A stretch of 20,253 nucleotides of DNA from Pseudomonadales bacterium (GTDB lineage: Bacteria; Pseudomonadota; Gammaproteobacteria; Pseudomonadales; DT-91): the NCBI GenBank assembly GCA_013215025.1, contig JABSRR010000001.1, forward strand, positions 1 through 20,253, given 5' to 3'. The notes beneath the pieces are model-generated. The model saw only the letters and a program-made list of their open reading frames with translations. It was not told where the DNA came from and ran no database searches. Positions 8,140 through 15,034 of this stretch are shown piece by piece (position 1 is the stretch's first letter; the number at the start of each line of letters is the position of its first letter). Made by a program: the position numbers and the translations under genes.

Positions 8140-8631
8140 CCACTCTTGTAAAAACTCGCGCTGCAAGGCAATAAATTGCTTCAGCGTCTGATTCAATTCT
8201 CTTATCTCAGGCGCATCAATCGAGCGATTAACGCTTAGCGCAATAAGCTGTGGGTTAGCCGCAGCTTTGCGCTGGCTCGGCGCCTGCTCGAACAGTTGCT
8301 GCTCTGCGTTAAGAAGTTGCTGCAGCCATGAGTCGGGCTGATCAATCAAGCTTTGAAGATTGGCAACGCAGGCATGTGAGCGTGACTCATGCTCGAGCGC
8401 CTGCACTAGCTCGGCCAACACCGTTGGCCTAATCTGAAGCTGACATGATTCAGCCAGCTCTTGAAGAAATCCCCGATAAGCTAAGAAACTCGCATATAAA
8501 GCTGCATTTAATAAGGCCTGATGTGACGCTCTAAAATCAAACGACTGCTGGTCAAGCTGATCAAGTTGCTTTAGTAGCAACTCACAGTGGTAGAGTTGCT
8601 GGTTAACCAGTGAGGCGATATTCGCACTCAT
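8137..8631 (-). CDS. DUF6586-like hypothetical protein downstream of topA
   Basis: A 164-residue, mostly helical cytoplasmic protein without signal peptide or membrane segment. Its N-terminal NQQLYHCELLLKQLDQL, a central alanine/leucine-rich helix, the block DSWLQQLLNAEQQLFE (about 97-112) and the C-terminal LNQTLKQFIALQREFLQEW resemble the DUF6586 family that I recall immediately after topA in Pseudomonas genomes. The function of that family is unknown to me, and the match is by remembered pattern only. The ATG lies 2 bp after the topA stop, so it is almost certainly co-transcribed and perhaps translationally coupled with topA. The composition is rich in Gln and Leu. There are no cysteine pairs or recognisable catalytic motifs; a small adaptor-like role would be a guess. 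Confidence 0.75.
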   Translation of the reverse strand: MSANIASLVNQQLYHCELLLKQLDQLDQQSFDFRASHQALLNAALYASFLAYRGFLQELAESCQLQIRPTVLAELVQALEHESRSHACVANLQSLIDQPDSWLQQLLNAEQQLFEQAPSQRKAAANPQLIALSVNRSIDAPEIRELNQTLKQFIALQREFLQEW

Positions 8632-8633
8632 AC

Positions 8634-11357
8634 TTAAGCACTCTGTTTAGAGGCTGACTTTTTCTTCGCCGCAGGCTTCTTTTTTGCAGCAGGCTTCTTT
8701 TTTGCCGCCGCTTTTTTCTTTGGCTTTGGCAACTCTATTTGCCATTCACCTTGCTGATAAAAGGCGCGCCAGCCGGTTGGCTTGCCCTGCTTATCTTCAC
8801 TCATCAGGTATTGCTCTTTGGTCTTGCGACTATAGCGCACCTGGGTAGCAATACCTTTATTGTCGACGGCGGGGCCATCGACTAAAAAGTGGTATTTAGG
8901 GTCAATCTCGTCGCGATGCGGCACTAATTCATGCACAAACGGGGCGCGCGTTTCTCGATTTTTGGGGAACTGGCTCGCCGCTAAAAACATACCTGAAGCA
9001 CCGTCACGCAATATATAGCTGTCATCAACCTTCTGACAGGCTAGTTCTGGCATCGGCACTGGGTCCATTTTTGGCGGAGCTGCTTCGCCATTTTTAAGTA
9101 ATTTTCGCGTGTTCTTACAACTTTCATTGGTGCAGCCAAAGTATTTACCAAAGCGTCCAGACTTAAGCTGCATATCACTGCCGCATTTATCACACTCTAG
9201 CACCGGGCCATCGTAGCCTTTAATCTTAAATTGGCCAGCCTCAACCTCAAAGCCGTCGCAGTCTGGGTTATTACCGCAGATATGCAACTTGCGGTGTTCA
9301 TCGATTAGGTAGCTGTTCATGGATGCATTGCATTTAGGGCAGCGATGTTTTTTTAATAGCTGTAATGACTCCGCGTTTTCATCCGCATCTACATCAACTG
9401 CCTCATCACCAGGTATTAAATTAAGCGTACCTTTACAGCGCTCTTTGGGCGGCAGTGCATAACCCGAACAGCCCAAAAACACGCCTGTGCTGGCGGTTCT
9501 TACCTGCATTGGTCGACCGCATAAATGACATGCGATATCGGTCATCGTTGGATCATTCGGGCGCATGCCCTGCTCGTCTTCAGATTCGGCTTTTTGCAAT
9601 AAACTCGAAAAGTTACGGTAAAAACTATCTAATTCTTGCTGCCAATCGCGATCACCTTCAGCAACCTCGTCGAGTGTGTCTTCCATTCTGGCGGTAAAGG
9701 CATAATCCATAAAGTCAGGGAAACTTTCAGACAGGCGCTCGGTGACGATCTCACCCATTTTCTCGGCATAAAAGCGACGGTTTTCTAAACGCACATAACC
9801 GCGATCTTGAATGGTTGAAATAATAGCGGCATAAGTTGACGGTCTACCAATGCCCTGTTTCTCTAGCTCTTTCACTAATGCAGCTTCAGAATACCGTGCC
9901 GTCGGTTTAGTAAAATGTTGGCTAGGATGTAATTGCGACAGCTGTAACACTTCACCTTGTCTTACATCAGGTAAGACTTGGTCATCGTCTTTTTTACTCG
10001 CCGGTGGCTGCACTCGGGTAAAGCCATCAAATTTCACAACACGCCCGCGCGTGCGCAATTCAAACTCACCTGCAGCCACCACGATCGAGGTCGAAAGGTA
10101 TTGTGCATCGCTCATTTGACAGGCTAAGAACTGTCGCCAAATCAATTCGTATAAACGTTCAGCGTCGCGCTCCATGCCAGTAAGCTGGGTCGATTTAACC
10201 GAAACACTCGAGGGACGAATGGCTTCGTGAGCCTCTTGAGCATTCTCTTTCGCGCCGTAAACTCGTGGGCTGTCAGGCACATATTTAGCACCGAACTGCT
10301 GCCCAATATAATCGCGCGCATTTGCAACTGCTTCGGCAGACAAATTGGTTGAATCGGTCCGCATATAAGTGATGTAGCCAGCTTCGTATAAGCGTTGCGC
10401 CATCATCATGGTCTTCTTCACTGAGTAACCCAGACGTGTGCTGGCTGCCTGCTGTAAAGTGGATGTGATATAGGGGGCTGAAGGGCGAGATTTGGTTGGC
10501 TTATCTTCGCGTTTTACAATCGAGTAATCAGCGTTCTTTAAGCTTTCAAGCACCGTCTGCATCGCCGACTCATTGCCGGGCCGAAAGGCTTCACCTGCCT
10601 GTTTTTTTACTTCTAAGGCCAGCGGCTGCTGCTGTGCCGTTAGAGTGTCCGCTTTTAATTCCCAATATTCTTCGGGTATAAATGCGCGAATTTCTTTTTC
10701 TCGCTCTACCACGAGTTTTACCGCGACCGATTGTACTCGACCGGCAGAAAGACCGCGGGCAACTTTTGCCCATAAAAGTGGCGAGACCATAAAACCCACG
10801 ACACGGTCTAAAAAGCGTCGCGCTTGCTGTGCGTTAACTAAGTCAATATCTAACTGGCCAGGTTGCTCAAAGGCACCCTGAATTGCTGACTTGGTGATTT
10901 CGTTAAATACTACTCGACGATAGCGCTGTTGATCACCGCCAATCGCCTCCTGCAAATGCCAGGCAATAGCCTCTCCTTCGCGATCTAAATCCGTTGCGAG
11001 ATAAATGGTATCGGCATCTTTAGCCAGACGTTTTAGCTCAGCAACGACTTTCTCTTTACCGGGCAGGATTTGATAATTCGGCTTCCAGCCATGCTCTGGG
11101 TCAATACCCATTCGTTTAACCAGCTGCGCATGTGCTTTCTGGCGCTTGTATGCGGCTTTTTTCTCTGGCGCCATTTTACGGGTTTTAGCCGCCTCTGCCG
11201 CTCTGGCTTTGGCATCAACCGGGGCTTTTTGGCCGCCAGAAGTCGGCAAATCACGAATATGGCCAACGCTAGATTTGACCACGAAGTCGTTGCCTAAATA
11301 TTTATTGATTGTTTTTGCTTTCGCAGGTGACTCGACAATAACCAGTGACTTACCCAT
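8634..11357 (-). CDS. topA: DNA topoisomerase I (type IA)
   Basis: A 907-residue type IA topoisomerase that relaxes negative supercoils. The TOPRIM domain opens with [13 protein letters not shown] (5-17, with Glu9) and carries the acidic triad DLDREGE (123-129). The catalytic tyrosine is Tyr331 in ITYMRTDST. The C-terminal region holds three four-cysteine zinc ribbons (C610/613/630/641, C673/676/694/700, C722/725/742/747), a further ribbon-like domain and a very basic tail (about 878-907) built from KKPAAK repeats. It is somewhat longer than E. coli TopA (865 aa), with the same Lys/Ala-rich insertion after RDLPTS. The ATG at 11357 has AGG about 8 nt upstream. A good promoter about 110 bp upstream and a leader hairpin suggest independent regulation; topA is classically controlled by supercoiling. 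The DUF6586-like gene follows after 2 bp. Confidence 0.97.
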   Translation of the reverse strand: MGKSLVIVESPAKAKTINKYLGNDFVVKSSVGHIRDLPTSGGQKAPVDAKARAAEAAKTRKMAPEKKAAYKRQKAHAQLVKRMGIDPEHGWKPNYQILPGKEKVVAELKRLAKDADTIYLATDLDREGEAIAWHLQEAIGGDQQRYRRVVFNEITKSAIQGAFEQPGQLDIDLVNAQQARRFLDRVVGFMVSPLLWAKVARGLSAGRVQSVAVKLVVEREKEIRAFIPEEYWELKADTLTAQQQPLALEVKKQAGEAFRPGNESAMQTVLESLKNADYSIVKREDKPTKSRPSAPYITSTLQQAASTRLGYSVKKTMMMAQRLYEAGYITYMRTDSTNLSAEAVANARDYIGQQFGAKYVPDSPRVYGAKENAQEAHEAIRPSSVSVKSTQLTGMERDAERLYELIWRQFLACQMSDAQYLSTSIVVAAGEFELRTRGRVVKFDGFTRVQPPASKKDDDQVLPDVRQGEVLQLSQLHPSQHFTKPTARYSEAALVKELEKQGIGRPSTYAAIISTIQDRGYVRLENRRFYAEKMGEIVTERLSESFPDFMDYAFTARMEDTLDEVAEGDRDWQQELDSFYRNFSSLLQKAESEDEQGMRPNDPTMTDIACHLCGRPMQVRTASTGVFLGCSGYALPPKERCKGTLNLIPGDEAVDVDADENAESLQLLKKHRCPKCNASMNSYLIDEHRKLHICGNNPDCDGFEVEAGQFKIKGYDGPVLECDKCGSDMQLKSGRFGKYFGCTNESCKNTRKLLKNGEAAPPKMDPVPMPELACQKVDDSYILRDGASGMFLAASQFPKNRETRAPFVHELVPHRDEIDPKYHFLVDGPAVDNKGIATQVRYSRKTKEQYLMSEDKQGKPTGWRAFYQQGEWQIELPKPKKKAAAKKKPAAKKKPAAKKKSASKQSA
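8671..8706 (-). repeat. 18-bp direct repeat in the topA tail
   Basis: A 15-bp unit GCAGGCTTCTTTTTT occurs at 8671-8685 and 8689-8703, giving an 18-bp period. It encodes two copies of a Lys/Pro/Ala hexapeptide in the basic C-terminal tail of TopA. Copy number could vary by slippage without breaking the frame. Confidence 0.8.
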
Positions 11358-11391
11358 AAAAACCTGTCTATAAAAAAATCAATGTGTCTGA

Positions 11392-11417
11392 GTTTTGCCC
11401 TTTTTTACGGTCAAAAC
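11392..11417. repeat. Inverted repeat in the topA leader
   Basis: GTTTTGCCC (11392-11400) and GGTCAAAAC (11409-11417) pair over 9 bp with one mismatch around an 8-nt loop. If topA transcription starts near 11459, this hairpin is in the 5' leader, about 35 nt before the start codon. No U-tract follows on the topA strand, so it is not an obvious attenuator. Confidence 0.35.
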
Positions 11418-11465
11418 CACGCTATCAGTTCTGTTTATTGGCTTTGAAATGCCTCAGGGCGTGAA

Positions 11466-11494
11466 CTTATAGTGCTTAGTTTTTTTCAGGTCAA
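11466..11494 (-). promoter_or_regulatory. Likely sigma70 promoter of topA
   Basis: On the minus strand, TTGACC (11494-11489) and TATAAG (11471-11466) match the -35 and -10 consensus at five of six positions each, with an ideal 17-bp spacer. Transcription would begin near 11459, giving a leader of about 100 nt. Both boxes are interwoven with the inverted repeat at 11469-11501. Best promoter candidate in the window, judged by eye. Confidence 0.6.
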
Positions 11495-11508
11495 GCACTA
11501 TTTTTTTT
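11469..11508 (+). repeat. Perfect inverted repeat followed by eight T (operator or intrinsic terminator)
   Basis: ATAGTGCTT (11469-11477) and AAGCACTAT (11493-11501) form a perfect 9-bp stem with a 15-nt loop, followed on the plus strand by T at 11501-11508. That is the shape of an intrinsic terminator for plus-strand transcription, yet no plus-strand gene ends here. The repeat also spans the -10 and touches the -35 of the topA promoter, so an operator role is equally possible. Confidence 0.45.
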
Positions 11509-11639
11509 ACTAGGCTTTGTAATCATGATGAAAACCGTCATTTTTTAACAGTAAAATCAACAACATAGAGCATTAAAAAATACACTCAAAAAAAATCAGG
11601 TTTTTTGTACTACAGCGATAAGTGTCAGAGCCGATTACA

Positions 11640-11774
11640 GTGAATGCTGAAAATATCGCCATTGCACGATCAGACAATCAGCGGCTTGACATCGAAGACA
11701 CATATCCTATGTTTGAACGATTTGTCAAAACTGCCAAAGCACGGCAACATGGCCTCAGCCAAGACGCTTTTTAA
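11640..11774 (+). CDS. Weak candidate small ORF (44 codons), probably not a gene
   Basis: A GTG at 11640 opens a 44-codon frame ending TAA at 11772-11774. The predicted peptide begins VNAENIAIARSDNQRLDIED and ends with KARQHGLSQDAF; it has no signal peptide, membrane segment or motif I recognise. There is no good Shine-Dalgarno before the GTG, and a candidate promoter for the next gene lies inside it. Its residue composition looks protein-like, so a small protein or the remnant of a degraded gene cannot be ruled out. It stops 33 bp before the DUF1996 start. I see no reason to prefer coding over chance. Confidence 0.15.
   Translation: MNAENIAIARSDNQRLDIEDTYPMFERFVKTAKARQHGLSQDAF
11686..11713 (+). 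promoter_or_regulatory. Candidate promoter for the DUF1996 lipoprotein gene
   Basis: A perfect -35 TTGACA (11686-11691) is followed after 16 bp by TATGTT (11708-11713), a four-of-six match to the -10. Transcription would start near 11720, about 90 nt before the preferred start codon at 11808. Identified by eye. Confidence 0.45.
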
Positions 11775-11792
11775 GCGATGTTTTAAGCTATG
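11769..11792 (+). repeat. 12-bp tandem repeat just upstream of the DUF1996 start
   Basis: TTTTAAGCGATG (11769-11780) and TTTTAAGCTATG (11781-11792) differ at one base, and a more degenerate third unit follows into the ribosome binding site. The second unit creates an in-frame upstream ATG (11790). The first unit overlaps a CGCTT-TTT-AAGCG inverted repeat (11765-11777). Confidence 0.7.
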
Positions 11793-11807
11793 TTTGAGGG
11801 TATAACT

Positions 11808-12863
11808 ATGCAACATACATTTAAGCCTGAACAAACTAGTCATAGTGTAACAGCAGTTCTGCTGTTGTCCGTCTTGCTGAGCTTTTTAGCAGCCTGCGAT
11901 ACAACATCAAACAACAGCAGCCAAGTCGAACCGGGGTCTGCTTTAAAACCTGGCTTGGTTCTCTCAAATGAAGAGTTTGGTCTCCGCGATGACGGAAGCG
12001 GTGCTTTTAGAACGCATTGCCTAGAATCTCATAAAAGTTTTGATGACCCACTGCTATACCCTAATCAGCCAGGTGCCAGTCATTACCATGTGTTTTTTGG
12101 CAATCCGAGTGTTGATGCCTTCACTACTATCGATAATTTGCAGCAAATCGAAAGCAGTAGCTGCGATGGTATACGGCTAAACCGTTCAGCTTATTGGGTG
12201 CCAGCACTATATGATGCCTATGGCGAGCGCATACCTTATATAGAACCACTATTTTATTATAAAACTGGCTACCACCTTGCAGCCGAGACGATTCAAGCAC
12301 CACCCGCTAATTTACGCATGATCGCTGGGCAAGCCATGCCGGATAGTTTGCAATCAACACAAGTCGTAAAATTTCGCTGTGCAAGCTGGACTTCAGAGCA
12401 AGTATGGTTTGATGCTGGCGACCCTTTAGACCATGTGGCTTATATCCCAGACTGCCCGCTTGATGATATAGTCGAAATGCGCATCGTCTTTCCACAATGC
12501 TGGGATGGCGAAAACCTAGACTCTGCAGACCACCAAGCGCATATGGCTTACCCAAGCGAAGCAACTGCGCCGCAAACGGGTACCGGCGAATGCCCAGATA
12601 GTCATCCCATTGCGATCCCGGAAATTTCATATAACTTCAGTATCTATGTCACTGAAGACACTGGAGCGTCCTCTGATTGGCGCTTATCGTCCGATATGAA
12701 TCCTGCATTGCCGGGTGGACATAGTGCACACGCAGACTGGATAAATGGCTGGGACCAAGAAATTATGCAGGCAATTGTCGACAACTGCCTGCAAACCGCT
12801 TTTGAATGCGGCGTTGGCTTACTGGCTGATGGTACGCGCCTTAAGTCAGTCATTAGCGACTAA
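11808..12863 (+). CDS. DUF1996 domain lipoprotein
   Basis: A 351-residue lipoprotein. The signal peptide has a hydrophobic core (about 15-27) ending in the lipobox LAAC with Cys30; the next residue is Asp, the classic retention signal for inner-membrane lipoproteins in enterics. The mature part matches DUF1996: HYHVFFG (92-98), then FPQCWDG (228-234), DSADHQAHMAYPS (238-250), and GGHSAHADWINGWD (303-316). Eight further cysteines (71, 119, 191, 216, 231, 262, 327, 334) suggest periplasmic disulfides. DUF1996 proteins are mostly secreted; their biochemical function is unknown to me. I chose the ATG at 11808 because GAGGG lies 7 nt upstream; an in-frame ATG at 11790 would add six residues but has no ribosome binding site. 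The gene stands alone between topA and uup and ends 22 bp from convergent uup. Confidence 0.88.
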   Translation: MQHTFKPEQTSHSVTAVLLLSVLLSFLAACDTTSNNSSQVEPGSALKPGLVLSNEEFGLRDDGSGAFRTHCLESHKSFDDPLLYPNQPGASHYHVFFGNPSVDAFTTIDNLQQIESSSCDGIRLNRSAYWVPALYDAYGERIPYIEPLFYYKTGYHLAAETIQAPPANLRMIAGQAMPDSLQSTQVVKFRCASWTSEQVWFDAGDPLDHVAYIPDCPLDDIVEMRIVFPQCWDGENLDSADHQAHMAYPSEATAPQTGTGECPDSHPIAIPEISYNFSIYVTEDTGASSDWRLSSDMNPALPGGHSAHADWINGWDQEIMQAIVDNCLQTAFECGVGLLADGTRLKSVISD

Positions 12864-12885
12864 GTAAGCTGCTGACTGGCTTTGG

Positions 12886-14814
12886 CTACATGGCCTCTAG
12901 CTCATCCCAACGCTGATATAACGCCTCGAGTGCCTGCTGCTCAGAGCTTAACTGCGCAGTAATAGCACTGACTTGCTCATGTGCTTGCTCAAAAAAACCA
13001 GGCTCTGCCATTGTTGCCTCTAAAGTGGCAATTAATGCTTCTTTATCGGCAATCATATCAGGCATGGCATCCAGTTCGCGCTGCAGTTTATAGCTGAGTT
13101 TTTTTGTCGGCGAGGGATCGACACGCAAGGGCTCTGCCCTTGCTACATCTTGGCTAGAAGGCTCTGTTACTTGATTAGCAGCATGCTGCTCGGCATCAGC
13201 TAGGATCTCAGCTGGCTTTAGCCAGAGCTTACCATGCTGGCGCTGTAAGTCGTCAAAGCCACCAACGTAGTTAAAAAGCTCACCGGTGTCATCAATATAT
13301 AAAGTTGAGGATACAATTTGATCAACAAACTCTCTGTCGTGAGAGGCTAGCAGCACCGTACCAGAGTATTCACACAGCAGCTCCTCAAGCAATTCAAGCG
13401 TTTCAATATCTAAATCATTGGTAGGCTCGTCAAGCACCAGCACATTCGCTTGCTTGGAAAATAATTTCGCCAGTAATAAACGATTTTTCTCACCGCCAGA
13501 CAATGAGGATACTTTTGAACGAACCCGTTGAGGGGCAAATAAAAAGTCATTCAGATAGCTCATCACGTGCTTTTCTTTGCCATTAATCTCAACATAGTCA
13601 CGGCCTTGGGCCAGGCTATCAAATACCGTATCGTCGTCATTAAGCTGTGCACGTAATTGGTCGAAGTATGCAACTTTTACATTACTGCCTTCGATAATAG
13701 TGCCTGTTGAGGGTTCAAGTTGAGCTAATATCAATTTAATCAAGGTTGATTTGCCGGCACCGTTTTTGCCGATTAAACCTATTCTGTCGCCGCGCTGAAC
13801 CAATAAATTAAAAGGCTTGAGGATAGTTTTATCCTCATAAGCAAAGCTCACATCCGTCATTTCAACGATGCGCTTTCCGCTGCGCTCGCCGCTATCGATT
13901 TGCATGCTCACATTGCCTTTGACATCAATACGACTTTGGCGCTCTTGGCGCATTTTCTTTAACGCGCGCACTCTGCCTTCGTTGCGAGTTCTGCGCGCCT
14001 TAATACCCTGACGAATCCATTTCTCTTCGTCAGACAGGCGTTTATCAAACAGCGCATTTTGTTTAGCTTCGTCGGCTAAAAATTTTTCTTTGCCAAGTAA
14101 AAAGCTTTGGTAGTTACCGACAAAGGTCATAATTTTGCCGCGGTCTAACCACCATATCTGGTTAGCCATTTGATCTAAAAATCGTCGATCATGAGTAATT
14201 AACACCAAAGCACAGCTCTGCGCTAGCAGCTGCTTTTGCAGCCACTCAATGGCAGGAATATCTAAATGGTTGGTTGGCTCATCCAGCAACAATACATCTG
14301 GATTGTTTAACAAAGCACGAACAATTGAGACCCGTTTGCGCCAACCGCCGGATAAATCGGCCATCGCAGTATCGTGTTCGAGACCAAGATCAGCGACTGC
14401 ACTAAAAATTCGACTTTGAATATCCCAGCCCTGCAGGCGATCAATTTCACTGCTGGCCTTATCTAAATCAGCCAGGCCTTGTGTATCTAGCTCGCCATGG
14501 GTCAGCTGTTCAAATCGTTGCAGCCACTCGCCTAATACGCCTAAGCCCTGAATCAAATAGTCGAATATGCTCAAGTTATTGGGCTCAGGCAGGGCCTGTT
14601 CTAAATACACCACCTGCACATCATTCTGAATCACAGCGGCACCTGCATCCAAGCTCTCGGTTCCGGCCAACACCCGCATTAAGGTAGATTTACCCATACC
14701 GTTCCGGCCAACCAGACCAATCCGCTGGCCTGCTTCAATGGCTAAATCTAAGTGGTCAAGTAGCGGGTTGTCGCCATAGGCGAGCTGCGCCTGGTCTAAT
14801 CGGAGTAATGCCAT
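12886..14814 (-). CDS. uup: ABC-F ATPase Uup
   Basis: A 642-residue cytoplasmic protein with two ABC ATPase domains and no membrane segments, so it is an ABC-F protein rather than a transporter. Domain 1 has Walker A GRNGMGKST (36-44), signature LSGGW (154-158) and Walker B VLLLDEPTNHLD (174-185). Domain 2 has GKNGAGKST (349-357), LSGGE (438-442) and VLVLDEPTNDLD (458-469). The interdomain linker (about 240-300) is basic, with KARRTRNEGRVRALKKMR. The C-terminus (about 570-642) is a coiled coil, the DNA-binding extension that distinguishes Uup from EttA and YheS; E. coli Uup is 635 aa. Uup affects transposon precise excision and helps resolve stalled ribosome states. It is divergent from slt across a 220-bp gap. 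No good Shine-Dalgarno precedes the ATG. Confidence 0.94.
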   Translation of the reverse strand: MALLRLDQAQLAYGDNPLLDHLDLAIEAGQRIGLVGRNGMGKSTLMRVLAGTESLDAGAAVIQNDVQVVYLEQALPEPNNLSIFDYLIQGLGVLGEWLQRFEQLTHGELDTQGLADLDKASSEIDRLQGWDIQSRIFSAVADLGLEHDTAMADLSGGWRKRVSIVRALLNNPDVLLLDEPTNHLDIPAIEWLQKQLLAQSCALVLITHDRRFLDQMANQIWWLDRGKIMTFVGNYQSFLLGKEKFLADEAKQNALFDKRLSDEEKWIRQGIKARRTRNEGRVRALKKMRQERQSRIDVKGNVSMQIDSGERSGKRIVEMTDVSFAYEDKTILKPFNLLVQRGDRIGLIGKNGAGKSTLIKLILAQLEPSTGTIIEGSNVKVAYFDQLRAQLNDDDTVFDSLAQGRDYVEINGKEKHVMSYLNDFLFAPQRVRSKVSSLSGGEKNRLLLAKLFSKQANVLVLDEPTNDLDIETLELLEELLCEYSGTVLLASHDREFVDQIVSSTLYIDDTGELFNYVGGFDDLQRQHGKLWLKPAEILADAEQHAANQVTEPSSQDVARAEPLRVDPSPTKKLSYKLQRELDAMPDMIADKEALIATLEATMAEPGFFEQAHEQVSAITAQLSSEQQALEALYQRWDELEAM

Positions 14815-14979
14815 AGGGGGGTATTCTTAAACTGCGCTGAATGTCGATTCAAAATCAAAAATAGGATGTGTTTTAGCCATAAAATAGCATGCATGGCAGA
14901 CTAAATTAGCGTAATCTAGTTAATATAACATAGCTTGATAATAAGATATGTTCAGGGAGACACTTCTTATTCATTGATT

Positions 14980-14995
14980 TGAACAAAAGTGTTCA
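14980..14995. promoter_or_regulatory. Perfect palindrome upstream of slt (candidate operator)
   Basis: TGAACA (14980-14985), four bases, and TGTTCA (14990-14995) form a perfect 16-bp dyad in the uup-slt intergenic region, 39 bp before the preferred slt start. Another TGTTCA half-site occurs at 14949-14954. It does not match the gammaproteobacterial LexA (CTGT-N8-ACAG) or FNR (TTGAT-N4-ATCAA) sites. I could not place slt -35/-10 boxes with confidence. Confidence 0.4.
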
Positions 14996-15034
14996 TCAGC
15001 ATGGTTTTTTTAGCCAAAGCGCTTGGTTTATTCA

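Larger units (their letters stand above)
11358..11807. other. Gene-poor regulatory region between topA and the DUF1996 gene
   Basis: This is the only stretch over 300 bp without a convincing gene. It is AT-rich with several T and A runs. It contains a likely topA promoter, two inverted repeats, a candidate promoter for the plus-strand gene, a 12-bp tandem repeat and one weak 44-codon open frame, listed separately. From 11510 to 11640 I see only AT-rich sequence with no assignable element. Confidence 0.7.

Noticed and set aside
9455..11373. Multiple short frames on both strands within topA
   Set aside because: All overlap the convincing TopA reading frame with intact catalytic and zinc motifs; they are shadow frames.
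12844..12878. AGTCAG/CTGACT pair between the DUF1996 and uup genes as a shared terminator
   Set aside because: Loop is over 20 nt, the stem is only six bp and no T-tract follows.
14824..14852. TTGAAT-17-TAAGAA as the uup promoter
   Set aside because: Spacing is ideal but it would start transcription within a few bases of the ATG, leaving no leader; without start-site data it is not credible.
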